From Planctomycetota bacterium (GTDB lineage Bacteria > Planctomycetota > Phycisphaerae > Sedimentisphaerales > Anaerobacaceae): a stretch of DNA of 64,000 nt. The DNA lies in the NCBI GenBank assembly GCA_030605475.1, contig JAUWIG010000011.1, forward strand, positions 62,001-126,000. Reading direction: 5' to 3'. How positions within the stretch are numbered: the first letter of the stretch is position 1; each line of letters begins with the position of its first letter. Shown here one piece after another: positions 26,596-33,805 of this stretch. A program made the translations under genes and the position numbers. The notes beneath the pieces are model-generated. The model worked only from the letters and a program-made list of their open reading frames with translations, was not told where the DNA came from and searched no databases.

Positions 26596-27588
26596 ATGGG
26601 TTTTCCGAAAATTAGAATGCGAAGGCTGCGAACCAATAGCTCTATGCGAAGGTTAGTGCGTCAAACTTCGTTGAGTGCGGATGATTTAGTTGAGCCATTG
26701 TTTGTTCGCCCAGGCGAAGGTCTTAAAGAGCCGATTGAATCAATGGCCGACTGTTACCACTTTTCGCCGGATACGGCTGCCGAGGAGGCCGCCGAAGTTG
26801 CCGCTTTAGGGATACCAGCGGTGCTTCTTTTCGGCCTGCCTAATAAGAAAGATGAAAAAGGCTCAGAAGCCTGGTCGGAGAAGGGCGCGGTTCAGCAGGC
26901 TGTCAGGGAAATCAAGAAAGCTGTGCCTGAATTATTAGTCATTACTGACGTTTGCCTTTGTGCGTACACTGAAAGCGGGCATTGCGGCTTGGTAAAGAAT
27001 GGCAAAATAGATAACGATTCCACCTGCGAATTGCTGGCCAAAGTTGCTCTGTCGCATGCTCAGGCCGGGGCTGATATAGTCGCTCCTTCAGATATGATGG
27101 ACGGGCGCGTAAAGTACATTCGCGAAGCGCTGGAAGAGAATGACTTTAAGGATGTAGCCATTATGGCCTACTCGGCAAAATATGCATCTTCTTTTTACGG
27201 GCCTTTCAGGGGGGCTGTAGATTCGGCGCCGTCCCCTGCTTTCGCAGGGACAGGTCTTGCAGACCGCAAAAGCTATCAGATGGACGTGAGCAATAGCGAT
27301 CAGGCAATGCAGGAAATCGCGCTCGATATAGAAGAAGGTGCTGATATCATAATGGTCAAGCCCGCCCTTCCTTACCTCGACATAATATATCGAGCCCGGC
27401 AGCGTTTCGATTGTCCCATAGCTGCCTATAACGTCAGCGGCGAATATATGATGCTTAATTCCGCTGCACAGGCAGGGCTGTTGGATAAAGAGTTTGCTAT
27501 GATGGAAGTACTCACCGCAATTAAACGGGCTGGCGCCGATATTGTTATTACCTATTTCGCTAAGGAAGCGGCAAAATTACTAAAGTAA
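26596..27588 (+). CDS. hemB: Delta-aminolevulinic acid dehydratase (porphobilinogen synthase)
   Basis: 330 residues from the ATG at 26596, preceded by AAGGAG; a second ATG at 26581 overlaps that site and is less likely. Condenses two 5-aminolevulinates. Zinc-type cysteine cluster [14 protein letters not shown] (about 118-131), Schiff-base lysines in [18 protein letters not shown] and [12 protein letters not shown]. Between [10 protein letters not shown] and DRKSYQMD it carries about 10 extra residues ([10 protein letters not shown]) encoded by a GC palindrome at 27231-27265, which looks like an in-frame repeat insertion. Confidence 0.96.
   Translation: MGFPKIRMRRLRTNSSMRRLVRQTSLSADDLVEPLFVRPGEGLKEPIESMADCYHFSPDTAAEEAAEVAALGIPAVLLFGLPNKKDEKGSEAWSEKGAVQQAVREIKKAVPELLVITDVCLCAYTESGHCGLVKNGKIDNDSTCELLAKVALSHAQAGADIVAPSDMMDGRVKYIREALEENDFKDVAIMAYSAKYASSFYGPFRGAVDSAPSPAFAGTGLADRKSYQMDVSNSDQAMQEIALDIEEGADIIMVKPALPYLDIIYRARQRFDCPIAAYNVSGEYMMLNSAAQAGLLDKEFAMMEVLTAIKRAGADIVITYFAKEAAKLLK
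27231..27265. repeat. GCGGGAA-type palindrome inside hemB
   Basis: GTCCCCTGCTTTCGCAGGGA forms a stem (CCCTGC/GCAGGG), followed by CAGGTCTTGCAGACC. The same layout (CCCGCTTTCGCGGG then CAGGTTTTGCAGG) recurs in non-coding DNA at 63831-63860. Confidence 0.7.
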
Positions 27589-27603
27589 CAAAGCAAATCG
27601 TCA

Positions 27604-27722
27604 ACCCCGTTAGAGGGACCCCGCAAGGCGGGAACTCAAATTCAATGAAGAATGGGGTAATAATATGACATAGATATGATACAAAAAGGGAAAATTTCTA
27701 CCTGTGGCAGAGCTAACGGGGT
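27604..27722. repeat. 119-bp composite repeat between hemB and ahbD
   Basis: Outer ends CCCCGTTAG and CTAACGGGG belong to the 62-bp family, and a GACCCCGCAAGGCGGGAAC palindrome is nested inside. The right end lies within the first 16 codons of ahbD, so the ahbD N-terminus is repeat-derived. Confidence 0.65.
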
Positions 27723-28737
27723 CAAGCCTCGTCTTATAGCCTTTGAAGCTACTCGCCGATGCCGGTTTAATTGCCGACACTGCCGGGCAAACGCCGGTAT
27801 CGGTGGCAATGATGAGCTGACCACCAGCCAATGTAAAAAAATCCTTGCATCTGTAGCAAAATTCGGTAAGTGCGTAATTATTCTGACCGGCGGTGAGCCG
27901 ATGGAACGCAGGGATATCTATAAGCTCATTCAATACAGCCGCCAGTTAGGATTGCGGCCGGTGATGGCCACCTGCGGGTACCTGATTGACGAGAAGTCCA
28001 TTACTAAGTTGAAAGAGGCGGGAGTTTTGGCTTTATCCTTTTCTCTGGATGGTGCCTCAGCCCAAACCCACGATGCGTTCAGGGGCAGTAAAGGAGCATT
28101 TGACTCAGTGATAAAGGCGGCTAAGTTAGCCCGCCGGAAACGTGTTCGTTTTCAGATTAATACCACAATCAGCAAAATCAATGTGGACGAGGTTACCGGC
28201 ATAGCTGAATTAGCTAAAAGCCTTGGGGCCTATTGTTTTAATCCGTTTATACTTGTTCCGACCGGCCGAGGCGAGCAAATAGCTGATGAAATTCTTGACC
28301 CGGTAGAGTATGAAGCGTTGTTGAATGAGTTGCTTCGGATGAAGCTTGAATCGGAAATTGAGGTGCGCGTCACCTGTGGGCCTCAGTTTGCGAGAGTAGC
28401 TCGACAAGCAAAAGCAGAACAGCGAATAGGTGGCGTTAATGGTTGTATGGGCGGCAGGGGGTTTGGTTTTATAAGCTATCGCGGCGATGTGCAGACCTGC
28501 GGGTTCCTTGACATATCGGCAGGCAATTTGATTGAAAATGGTTTTGACTTCGGCAAGATTTGGTTAGAGTCGAAATTCCTGCAGGAGATTCGCGATTTGT
28601 CCGGCTACAGGGGAAATTGTCGAGATTGTGACTTTGTCGGCGTCTGCGGGGGTTGCAGGGCAAGGGCTTATGCGACCAGCGGTGATTACTTGGCTGGGGA
28701 CCCGGTTTGTAATTACCGGCCGGGAGATAAAAATTGA
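27676..28737 (+). CDS. ahbD: AdoMet-dependent heme synthase (radical SAM)
   Basis: 353 residues. PRLIAFEATRRCRFNCRHCR (about 18-37) carries the CxxxCxxC cluster motif, LTGGEPM follows, and the C-terminus has CRDCDFVGVCGGCRARA for auxiliary clusters. AhbD oxidatively decarboxylates the two propionates of Fe-coproporphyrin III to vinyls, yielding heme b without oxygen. The first 15-18 residues come from the repeat at 27604-27722, and the ATG at 27676 lacks a strong ribosome site, so the real start is uncertain. Overlaps ahbAB by 4 nt. Confidence 0.9.
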   Translation: MIQKGKISTCGRANGVKPRLIAFEATRRCRFNCRHCRANAGIGGNDELTTSQCKKILASVAKFGKCVIILTGGEPMERRDIYKLIQYSRQLGLRPVMATCGYLIDEKSITKLKEAGVLALSFSLDGASAQTHDAFRGSKGAFDSVIKAAKLARRKRVRFQINTTISKINVDEVTGIAELAKSLGAYCFNPFILVPTGRGEQIADEILDPVEYEALLNELLRMKLESEIEVRVTCGPQFARVARQAKAEQRIGGVNGCMGGRGFGFISYRGDVQTCGFLDISAGNLIENGFDFGKIWLESKFLQEIRDLSGYRGNCRDCDFVGVCGGCRARAYATSGDYLAGDPVCNYRPGDKN

Positions 28738-29711
28738 GTTTGCGTTTAACAAAACTGCAAAAACAATTATGCAATCTGCTTCAAAAGGGCTTACCTGTTT
28801 GTTCAAGGCCGTTTGCTGAAATAGCAAAGTTGTTGAATAGTGATGAGAAAGAAGTTTTGCAGCAAACGCGTAAGTTGAAAACAGCGGGGGTCATCCGGCG
28901 GATTGGCGCGATTATAAATTATCGCGCGCTTGGCAGGGTAAGCACCCTGGTTGCCGCCCACATCCCACAAGAGAACCTGCAGGAAGTTATCGAGACGGTT
29001 AATTCGCTCAGGGATGTCTCTCATAATTATCTGAGGCAGCATTACTATAATTTATGGTTTACTTTGCAGGCCGAGTCACCCGGACAAATTGAGGTTACAC
29101 TATCAAACCTTTCGGCCCGTTTCGATATTGATTTTCACAGTCTGCCTGTCAAGCGTATTTTTAAGCTTGACGTTCGCTTTGACACTGAGAGCGAGGGGCA
29201 GCTGTCACAGGATGTTGAAGAGATTCCAGAGAGCGAAGCTGTGGAGCTAAGCGAAAGTGAAAAGCTAATCCTCTTGAAATTGCAAGATGACCTGGAGCCA
29301 ATTGCAAAGCCCTTTGATTTTCTATGCAGTGAGGGCTTGGGGACTGAAGAGGCTTTGAGGATTACAAAAGAGCTGATTGATAAGGGTGTCATCCGACGCA
29401 TAGCGGCTGTTGTTGACCATCGCAAATTAGGATTTGTCGCTAATGTATTGTTTGCCGGCGAAGTCTCACAGGACAAAGTTATCGAAGCCGGCAGAAGATT
29501 GGCTCGTTTCGGGATAGTGAGCCATTGCTATGAGAGGAAGACTCTTAGAGATTGGCCTTATAATCTATTTGCGATGATGCACGGCCGAAGTATAGGAGAA
29601 ATTCAGCGCGTGGTAGATAAGTTTATTGAAGCTGAAAGAATAGCTTCATTTGAGCTGTTGCCGACCGCGGCTGAGCTCAAAAAACAGCCTGTCAAACATC
29701 AGTTCTATTAG
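28734..29711 (+). CDS. ahbAB: Fused siroheme decarboxylase AhbA-AhbB
   Basis: 325 residues from a TTG (TTGA overlap with ahbD). Two Lrp/AsnC-like halves: 1-160 (winged helix LQKQLCNLL...GVIRRIGAIINYRALG, then HNYLRQHYYNLWFTL) and about 170-325 (GVIRRIAAVVDHRKLGFVAN, SHCYERKTLRDWPYNLFAMM). The two halves match the AhbA and AhbB subunits that jointly decarboxylate siroheme to 12,18-didecarboxysiroheme. In Desulfovibrio these are separate genes forming a heterodimer; here one chain holds both. Last gene of the operon. Confidence 0.92.
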   Translation: MSLRLTKLQKQLCNLLQKGLPVCSRPFAEIAKLLNSDEKEVLQQTRKLKTAGVIRRIGAIINYRALGRVSTLVAAHIPQENLQEVIETVNSLRDVSHNYLRQHYYNLWFTLQAESPGQIEVTLSNLSARFDIDFHSLPVKRIFKLDVRFDTESEGQLSQDVEEIPESEAVELSESEKLILLKLQDDLEPIAKPFDFLCSEGLGTEEALRITKELIDKGVIRRIAAVVDHRKLGFVANVLFAGEVSQDKVIEAGRRLARFGIVSHCYERKTLRDWPYNLFAMMHGRSIGEIQRVVDKFIEAERIASFELLPTAAELKKQPVKHQFY

Positions 29712-29742
29712 CTAAGGCATCTGGAAACAAGTGAAAACAAGA

Positions 29743-29770
29743 GGCAAGCTATTATGGCTTGCCCCTTTTC
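29743..29770 (+). terminator. Rho-independent terminator after the heme operon
   Basis: Stem GGCAAGC / GCTTGCC with a 7-nt loop, followed by CCTTTTCTTA. 31 bp downstream of the ahbAB stop. Confidence 0.8.
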
Positions 29771-29781
29771 TTACCTATTGA

Positions 29782-29809
29782 GTGCTAACAGCTAACAGCC
29801 GAAAGCTAA
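29782..29809. repeat. Heptamer array, 4 units
   Basis: GTGCTAA, CAGCTAA, CAGCCGA, AAGCTAA in the gap between the heme operon and the convergent secreted-protein gene. Confidence 0.6.
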
Positions 29810-29846
29810 TCAGTTTTTGCATATGCAAGAGCAGTTGGACGGCGGC

Positions 29847-30935
29847 TCACTTGACGTCGAACCAATCTCCCTGGCAGGTATTACCTCCGGTATCAGCGCA
29901 TCTGTACCGAAACACCGCACGCACAGGCTCCTCGAAAATGAGGAGCCTGTACTGCTTATCTTGCACGCATGAATCTGTTCCTGGTACGCAGTGGCAGACC
30001 CTTTTGTCGGAGGGGGTGAGCTTGCTTTCGGTGCACTTTTTTCCTGAACATTCTGACTGTTCCGATGCAAGTGGTATTTCCCGTGCAGGCGGCGTCACAT
30101 CCATGGGGACCCCACCCCTTAAGATTTTCATCAAAACGAGTTCACCGATGCCCGTATCAACCATACCTTGGATGACATTGCGCAGATTCGCACCGCAGCT
30201 AATGGGTATGCCTCGGTATTCGACTATAATATCGTTGGGCTCGAGGTAACCGGGGGGAGTGTCGTCACATAGGAAGGCGACTGTCGCCGGCCCTGTGATA
30301 TCTTCGCCATCGAATGCGAACCCGATGCCGACGATAGTCTGATGAATGCAATCCTCACCGTTTGGGTCAGAGCAGCCCAGCCATTTTTGGGCGAAGTAAC
30401 CAAAGTCGACAAAGTCAACGTCGCAATCGTGGTCAAGGTCACCGGGAAGGTATCCCCACCTGCCACAAGAGTTCGGCTCAGGGGCGACCACCATTGCCTC
30501 CACAATAGGGCTGACTCGCTCTCCATTTCTGGTCAGATAGACGCGCCCTTGTTCTACAAGTGGGGTCTTTGCATTGACCTTCCAGCTTGGGTATATCCCT
30601 GTACCGGTGAATTCGTTAGAGGGGTCGGTCTGATAACCGTACCGCCCGATGTACCACGGTCCCTCCGACCAGTCCGGAGGTGGGATAACTTCAACGTAAG
30701 CGGGGGCGACATGAGGTCCTTCAACGTCGACTTCATTGACGCCGAGTACAGAAGGGTCCCACTGAGCGATGTTCAGTTCCCAACTGTGCTGATAAGGGAA
30801 ATCGCCACCGATTTCCTCCCAGCCGAGGTAGTCAAAGCTGAACTCAAACTCTGCTCCCAGGCAGCGAGCCGGGGCGAAGAAGAAAACCCCCAATACCGCC
30901 AATATCACTGCTAAAGTCAATTTTAGTGTTTTCAC
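29847..30935 (-). CDS. Secreted protein with dockerin-like and PDZ-like segments
   Basis: 362 residues. Signal peptide at 1-28 (LTLAVILAVLGVFFFAPARC). The middle has the planctomycete dockerin-like calcium motif GDLDHDCDVDFVDFGYFAQK (about 167-187). Next, PPGYLEPNDIIVEYRGIPIS with a following helix and strand (GELVLMKILRGG) resembles a PDZ peptide-binding fold (about 220-285). The C-terminal 70 residues are rich in paired cysteines. Exported, probably extracellular; function unknown. Upstream is the repeat-rich gap containing a promoter pointing this way. Confidence 0.65.
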   Translation of the reverse strand: MKTLKLTLAVILAVLGVFFFAPARCLGAEFEFSFDYLGWEEIGGDFPYQHSWELNIAQWDPSVLGVNEVDVEGPHVAPAYVEVIPPPDWSEGPWYIGRYGYQTDPSNEFTGTGIYPSWKVNAKTPLVEQGRVYLTRNGERVSPIVEAMVVAPEPNSCGRWGYLPGDLDHDCDVDFVDFGYFAQKWLGCSDPNGEDCIHQTIVGIGFAFDGEDITGPATVAFLCDDTPPGYLEPNDIIVEYRGIPISCGANLRNVIQGMVDTGIGELVLMKILRGGVPMDVTPPAREIPLASEQSECSGKKCTESKLTPSDKRVCHCVPGTDSCVQDKQYRLLIFEEPVRAVFRYRCADTGGNTCQGDWFDVK

Positions 30936-31151
30936 AATTAATCCTCCTAAATAAAAAGCGTTCTTTCTGGGTAATTTTTGCTTTTTATAAAGCTGAAAAG
31001 AACTGAGATAAAAAGAAAAGCATCCTCACCTGCTTCTCGCTTAGACAACAATATCTTATTATCCAGTTTAGCAAGGTGTTAAACTAAAATCAAGGAGATT
31101 ATCGGGCGATGGGGGTGAAATTGGGTTTGATTGGGTTTGTTTTGCATAATA

Positions 31152-31186
31152 GTTCATAGTTCGTAGTTCGTGGTTCGTTGTTATAA
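31152..31186. repeat. Heptamer array in the inverted composite copy, 5 units
   Basis: GTTCATA, GTTCGTA, GTTCGTG, GTTCGTT, GTTATAA. Corresponds in position to the 63014-63048 array. Confidence 0.8.
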
Positions 31187-31252
31187 TTCCTTGTTTTTAC
31201 TAAGCTTACATTAATTTCGGTTTTTCGGAAATTGGGTTTGTTTTGCATTATT

Positions 31253-31292
31253 TGTTAAAATTGGTTGATTGGTTGAATGGGTAAATGTTATA
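31253..31292. repeat. 8-mer array in the inverted composite copy
   Basis: TGTTAAAA, TTGGTTGA, TTGGTTGA, ATGGGTAA, ATGTTATA. Period 8, not 7, matching the period-8 array at 62903-62942. Confidence 0.7.
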
Positions 31293-31348
31293 CCAGCTTT
31301 CTCGGGCACAAGTTGGTAGAAACCTAGCGGCCATTATAAGCGAACTCC

Positions 31349-31376
31349 ATTTGCGATTTACGATTGATGATTTATT
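31349..31376. repeat. Heptamer array, 4 units
   Basis: ATTTGCG, ATTTACG, ATTGATG, ATTTATT, inside the gene-less composite copy. Confidence 0.6.
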
Positions 31377-31399
31377 TCCGCCGGTGGGCGGGTTATCGT

Positions 31400-31434
31400 G
31401 GTTAGTCGTTAGTATTTAGTGAATAGTATTTAGT
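31400..31434. repeat. Heptamer array, 5 units
   Basis: GGTTAGT, CGTTAGT, ATTTAGT, GAATAGT, ATTTAGT. On the minus strand it reads ACTAAAT/ACTAACG, as in the array before the 62308 gene. Confidence 0.75.
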
Positions 31435-31478
31435 TGGAAGAACTATGGCCACCTAAGGGGCGAGCAAAACATACGGGA

Positions 31479-31507
31479 ATTTTAACATATTTTCAAACAA
31501 AAGTCAA
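31479..31507 (-). promoter_or_regulatory. Promoter of the gene-less composite copy
   Basis: On the minus strand: TTGACT, 17-bp spacer, TAAAAT. Boxes are identical to the 62108-62136 promoter and the spacer differs in one base. It points towards the secreted-protein gene, whose start is about 540 nt downstream. Confidence 0.65.
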
Positions 31508-31547
31508 GAAAAAAGGGCAAAAAAACACCGGACACCTTTAATTCGCC

Positions 31548-31573
31548 CAAGTTGCACACCCTGCCTTGCTAAA
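31548..31573. repeat. 26-bp repeat at gene 3' end (copy 1)
   Basis: CAAGTTGCACACCCT followed by (G)CCTTGCTAAA. The second copy is at 32684-32708. Each overlaps or abuts the stop codon of a minus-strand accessory gene. Confidence 0.65.
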
Positions 31574-32528
31574 CAATCGTTGCACAAATTCTATTATAAA
31601 GCTTTTTATGCAAGTCTTCTGGAGAATCATATACGATGTGATTGTACTGTCTTGTGTCAAAATGCAATTTTTTAACATCATCTTTCTTAACGGTGAAAAT
31701 AGTAGGCCTGCCTAATCCTTTAGCAAAACCAGCCTCAAAATATACCCCTCCTCTTTGTCCAGAGAAATCTGATATAAGGAATTTGCAGCGTTTAATTTCG
31801 GCAATGATTTCATCGCAAATTTTCCCATTGAAATCCTGTAGGTCGATTCTTACTGCGATATAACCAGCATCTTCGATTGCTTGCTTAATACCATTTTTAT
31901 AGTAAGCATCCATTGATTCGTCAAACCACATAGCAACAAAAACACGTTTGCTATCTATCGCTGTCTGTTGCAGACTTTCGACTATCTCCCAGCACTTTGC
32001 AGTAAGATTTATATCACGGTCATCTATGTCATTACAGTCGCACCTTATTAATTCTTGCTCAACCAACTCCCTGATAATGGTTTCACAAGCTGTTTTATCC
32101 AAAGCAAATAGATGCAGTCTATCTGCTGATGTGTCATAGATGTTGAGCTGAATAATATCGAACGGTCGTTCAGATAATCGGCTCAAATTAAGAAGTGTTC
32201 TATTAAGAAAATCACTGGCTTTTTTTGGAAACTCATCCAAAATATCATCGACAGAAACCTGAGGATAGCTACAAACCTTGTCCACCTTATCTGTCTTATT
32301 ACTCAATGCTATGCCGCCCAGTCCTTTTAGCCGTCTTTCGTTCAAAATACAGGCTATTTTGAACTTATTCTTCGTTTCATTGATATGAGAATTACGCTCT
32401 ATAAAATGGTGATTGAGTAAATATGGCCCACAGTACTTGCATCTATAATCCTTTACATTGTGCATAAGGGGAGCAGTATATATTTCGCATTCACTGCCAC
32501 AGAAAAAACAATTTTTATCTTCGCTCAT
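31569..32528 (-). CDS. Zinc-ribbon protein with nucleoside deoxyribosyltransferase-like domain
   Basis: 319 residues. N-terminal zinc ribbon with CxxC pairs C7/C10 and C30/C33. The middle (about 40-190) is unrecognised. The C-terminal domain (about 195-315) begins KRVFVAMWFDESMDAYY and continues with CKFLISDFSGQRGGVYFEAG and FAKGLGRPTIFTVKKDD, matching the nucleoside 2-deoxyribosyltransferase/TIR-like fold with its catalytic Glu in YFEAG. Such domains are used in metabolism and in nucleotide- or NAD-attacking conflict proteins. The ATG follows GAAAGGAG. It sits in a repeat-flanked accessory island, so a defence role is possible but unproven. Confidence 0.7.
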   Translation of the reverse strand: MSEDKNCFFCGSECEIYTAPLMHNVKDYRCKYCGPYLLNHHFIERNSHINETKNKFKIACILNERRLKGLGGIALSNKTDKVDKVCSYPQVSVDDILDEFPKKASDFLNRTLLNLSRLSERPFDIIQLNIYDTSADRLHLFALDKTACETIIRELVEQELIRCDCNDIDDRDINLTAKCWEIVESLQQTAIDSKRVFVAMWFDESMDAYYKNGIKQAIEDAGYIAVRIDLQDFNGKICDEIIAEIKRCKFLISDFSGQRGGVYFEAGFAKGLGRPTIFTVKKDDVKKLHFDTRQYNHIVYDSPEDLHKKLYNRICATIV

Positions 32529-32572
32529 TCAAAGACTCCTTTCACATATCCTCCTAACAATGATTATAAAAC

Positions 32573-32645
32573 GTACAACACAGACTTCTTTCTTCATAAC
32601 AAGTTCCCGTTGGTTCTTCAATATTTATCCGCCTATGGCGGACTC
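32573..32645. repeat. Upstream flank repeat (copy 1) with small hairpin
   Basis: Sequence from AACG..ACAA..AGACTTC to ATTTATCCGCCTATGGCGG, upstream of the 31569-32528 gene. It aligns over about 70 nt with 33418-33489. The hairpin CCGCC-TAT-GGCGG differs from copy 2 (CTGCC-TTAA-GGCAG) by a paired base change. Confidence 0.65.
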
Positions 32646-32669
32646 GTCCAATTTCTTTTATTAAATGAT

Positions 32670-32708
32670 TCCGCGTGTGCAAACAAGTTGCACACCCTAC
32701 ATGGCTAA
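32670..32708. repeat. 3'-end repeat (copy 2) with GTGTGCAA hairpin
   Basis: 32684-32708 repeats the 31548-31573 sequence (CAAGTTGCACACCCT, then TGGCTAAA). Here it is preceded by GTGTGCAA, giving the stem GTGTGCAA / TTGCACAC with a short loop, just after the stop of the 32713-33372 gene (minus strand). Confidence 0.6.
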
Positions 32709-32712
32709 AGTC

Positions 32713-33372
32713 CTATTTCCGACAACCGATTGTCTCGACGCAAATCTTCTCGATATCCAACACTAGTTTATCAACCTTCCTGAGTACCGTGTCCTCCGTA
32801 TCTGACGCCTCATCATCAAACCCATCGATTTCTCTCGCTATTTCCTCCCAGATTTCATTGAGGTCATCGTTATACTTACCAGAGTCACGTTTCCTATAGT
32901 GTTTGCGACGGAGATTCTTAATCCGAAGGAGTAGCTTCCGGTACGGCCTGGAAATGTCAAACCTGACGTTGCTCAGTTTCTCCAGCAAGTCGCCTGCATC
33001 TTGGCCATTCTGTGCCATGAAACGATAGCGCAAGGAACGAAACCTGGCAAAAAGCTCAGGACGATTGCTACACATTTCTATTTGTATAAATGCTTCATTA
33101 AGCATCCGAGTCTCAGCTTCTGTCTCATCGGGCGATTTCTGACGTGATGAGCCGTCGCCCTCACGACTCAGCGGCATTCTCACAGCCTCATAGAAGTCTT
33201 TTGCTTCATATGCCAGTGCCAAGACGTTCTCTGCCAGGTCAATGCGCTTCTTTCCAACATGTTCCCGACGCCACGTCATGATGCCCCAGACTGCAACTAC
33301 CGCAGCGCCTATGGTTGCCATAGCGCTGACTACCGGTATGATGATACTTGACGTAATCTGAAGCCAATTCAT
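32713..33372 (-). CDS. Membrane-anchored helical protein of unknown function
   Basis: 219 residues. One N-terminal membrane helix (SIIIPVVSAMATIGAAVVAV, about 9-28), then a cytoplasmic, charged, mostly helical domain with Arg/Lys-rich YRKLLLRIKNLRRKHYRKRD. No enzymatic motif. Short single-pass helical proteins of this style are common hypothetical genes in accessory regions. The ATG lacks a strong ribosome site. Its flanks are homologous to those of the neighbouring accessory gene, although the two proteins are unrelated. Confidence 0.65.
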   Translation of the reverse strand: MNWLQITSSIIIPVVSAMATIGAAVVAVWGIMTWRREHVGKKRIDLAENVLALAYEAKDFYEAVRMPLSREGDGSSRQKSPDETEAETRMLNEAFIQIEMCSNRPELFARFRSLRYRFMAQNGQDAGDLLEKLSNVRFDISRPYRKLLLRIKNLRRKHYRKRDSGKYNDDLNEIWEEIAREIDGFDDEASDTEDTVLRKVDKLVLDIEKICVETIGCRK

Positions 33373-33417
33373 GGCAATATCTCAGATGCCCGAACAATCA
33401 TTAGCTACTTCATATAG

Positions 33418-33489
33418 AACGGGACAAAAGACTTCATTCTGTATAAGAAGTTTCCGTCGTTTCTTCATTATTTATCTGCCTTAAGGCAG
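33418..33489. repeat. Upstream flank repeat (copy 2) with small hairpin
   Basis: AACGGGACAAA, AGACTTC, AAGTTTCCGTCGTTTCTTCA and ATTTATCTGCCTTAAGGCAG, upstream of the 32713-33372 gene. Aligns with 32573-32645 at roughly four of five positions in its central 48 nt. Confidence 0.65.
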
Positions 33490-33626
33490 TTTTCATATCC
33501 CGTCATTATACCCAATCCCTCAATTCCCGCCTTTTAATTCGTATCTCCCTTCCCTTCGATTTCACTCAGGGTAAACTCCCAAGCTCAGGGTAAACTTATC
33601 TCGTGAAGCGTATCTCGTGGCTGAGA

Positions 33627-33657
33627 TCCTTCGACTCCGCTGCGCTTCGCTCAGGAT
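33627..33657. repeat. TCCTTCGACT...GCTCAGGA inverted repeat
   Basis: Ends TCCTTCGACT and GCTCAGGA around a GC-rich centre. Related copies lie at 54964-54984, 62167-62190 and 63077-63195. This interspersed palindrome is seen in many bacterial genomes. Confidence 0.6.
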
Positions 33658-33754
33658 GACAAACGGACGATTCAAAGAAGTATTCCGCCCCCTGGTGTTT
33701 CCGTATTTAGTTAGATAAAATAGCGTAATAGACCGTAAAAGTCAAAGGAATAAC

Positions 33755-33780
33755 AACCCCGCAACAAATTGCTGGGGTAA
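33755..33780 (-). terminator. Hairpin downstream of hisI
   Basis: ACCCCGCAA / TTGCTGGGGT pair with one bulge. On the minus strand a T-rich stretch (TTGTTATTCC) follows. It lies 26 bp beyond the hisI stop. Weak T-run, so moderate support. Confidence 0.45.
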
Positions 33781-33805
33781 ATATTTTTGGATTGGGGCTG
33801 GCGCT

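Larger units (their letters stand above)
31130..31507 (-). repeat. Gene-less inverted copy of the composite repeat
   Basis: Read on the minus strand: promoter (31507 to 31479), heptamer array, 8-mer array (31253-31292), 18-bp core ATGCAAAACAAACCCAAT (31231-31248), about 80 bp of partly conserved sequence, heptamer array (31152-31186), second identical core (31130-31147). The core-to-core distance is 101 bp, as in the plus-strand copy near 63 kb. Promoter-to-core distance is 582 bp shorter than there, close to the 609-bp gene it lacks. Confidence 0.8.
30936..31568. other. 633-bp repeat-rich gap
   Basis: No credible ORF. It contains, in minus orientation, a copy of the composite repeat of 62.1-63.07 kb without its gene (31130-31507), several heptamer arrays, and a 26-bp repeat at the end (31548-31573). 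Confidence 0.75.
33373..33805. other. 433-bp gap with repeats
   Basis: Holds the second upstream-flank repeat (33418-33489), fragments of the CTTCGA...TCAGG family (about 33550-33595 and 33627-33657), two TCTCGTG heptamers near 33600-33619 and a hairpin after hisI. No ORF looks real. Confidence 0.6.

Noticed and set aside
31548-33489. Integron attC sites around the two accessory genes
   Set aside because: The stop-proximal repeats contain GTTGCAC, not GTTRRRY with a matching RYYYAAC, and there is no integrase in the window.
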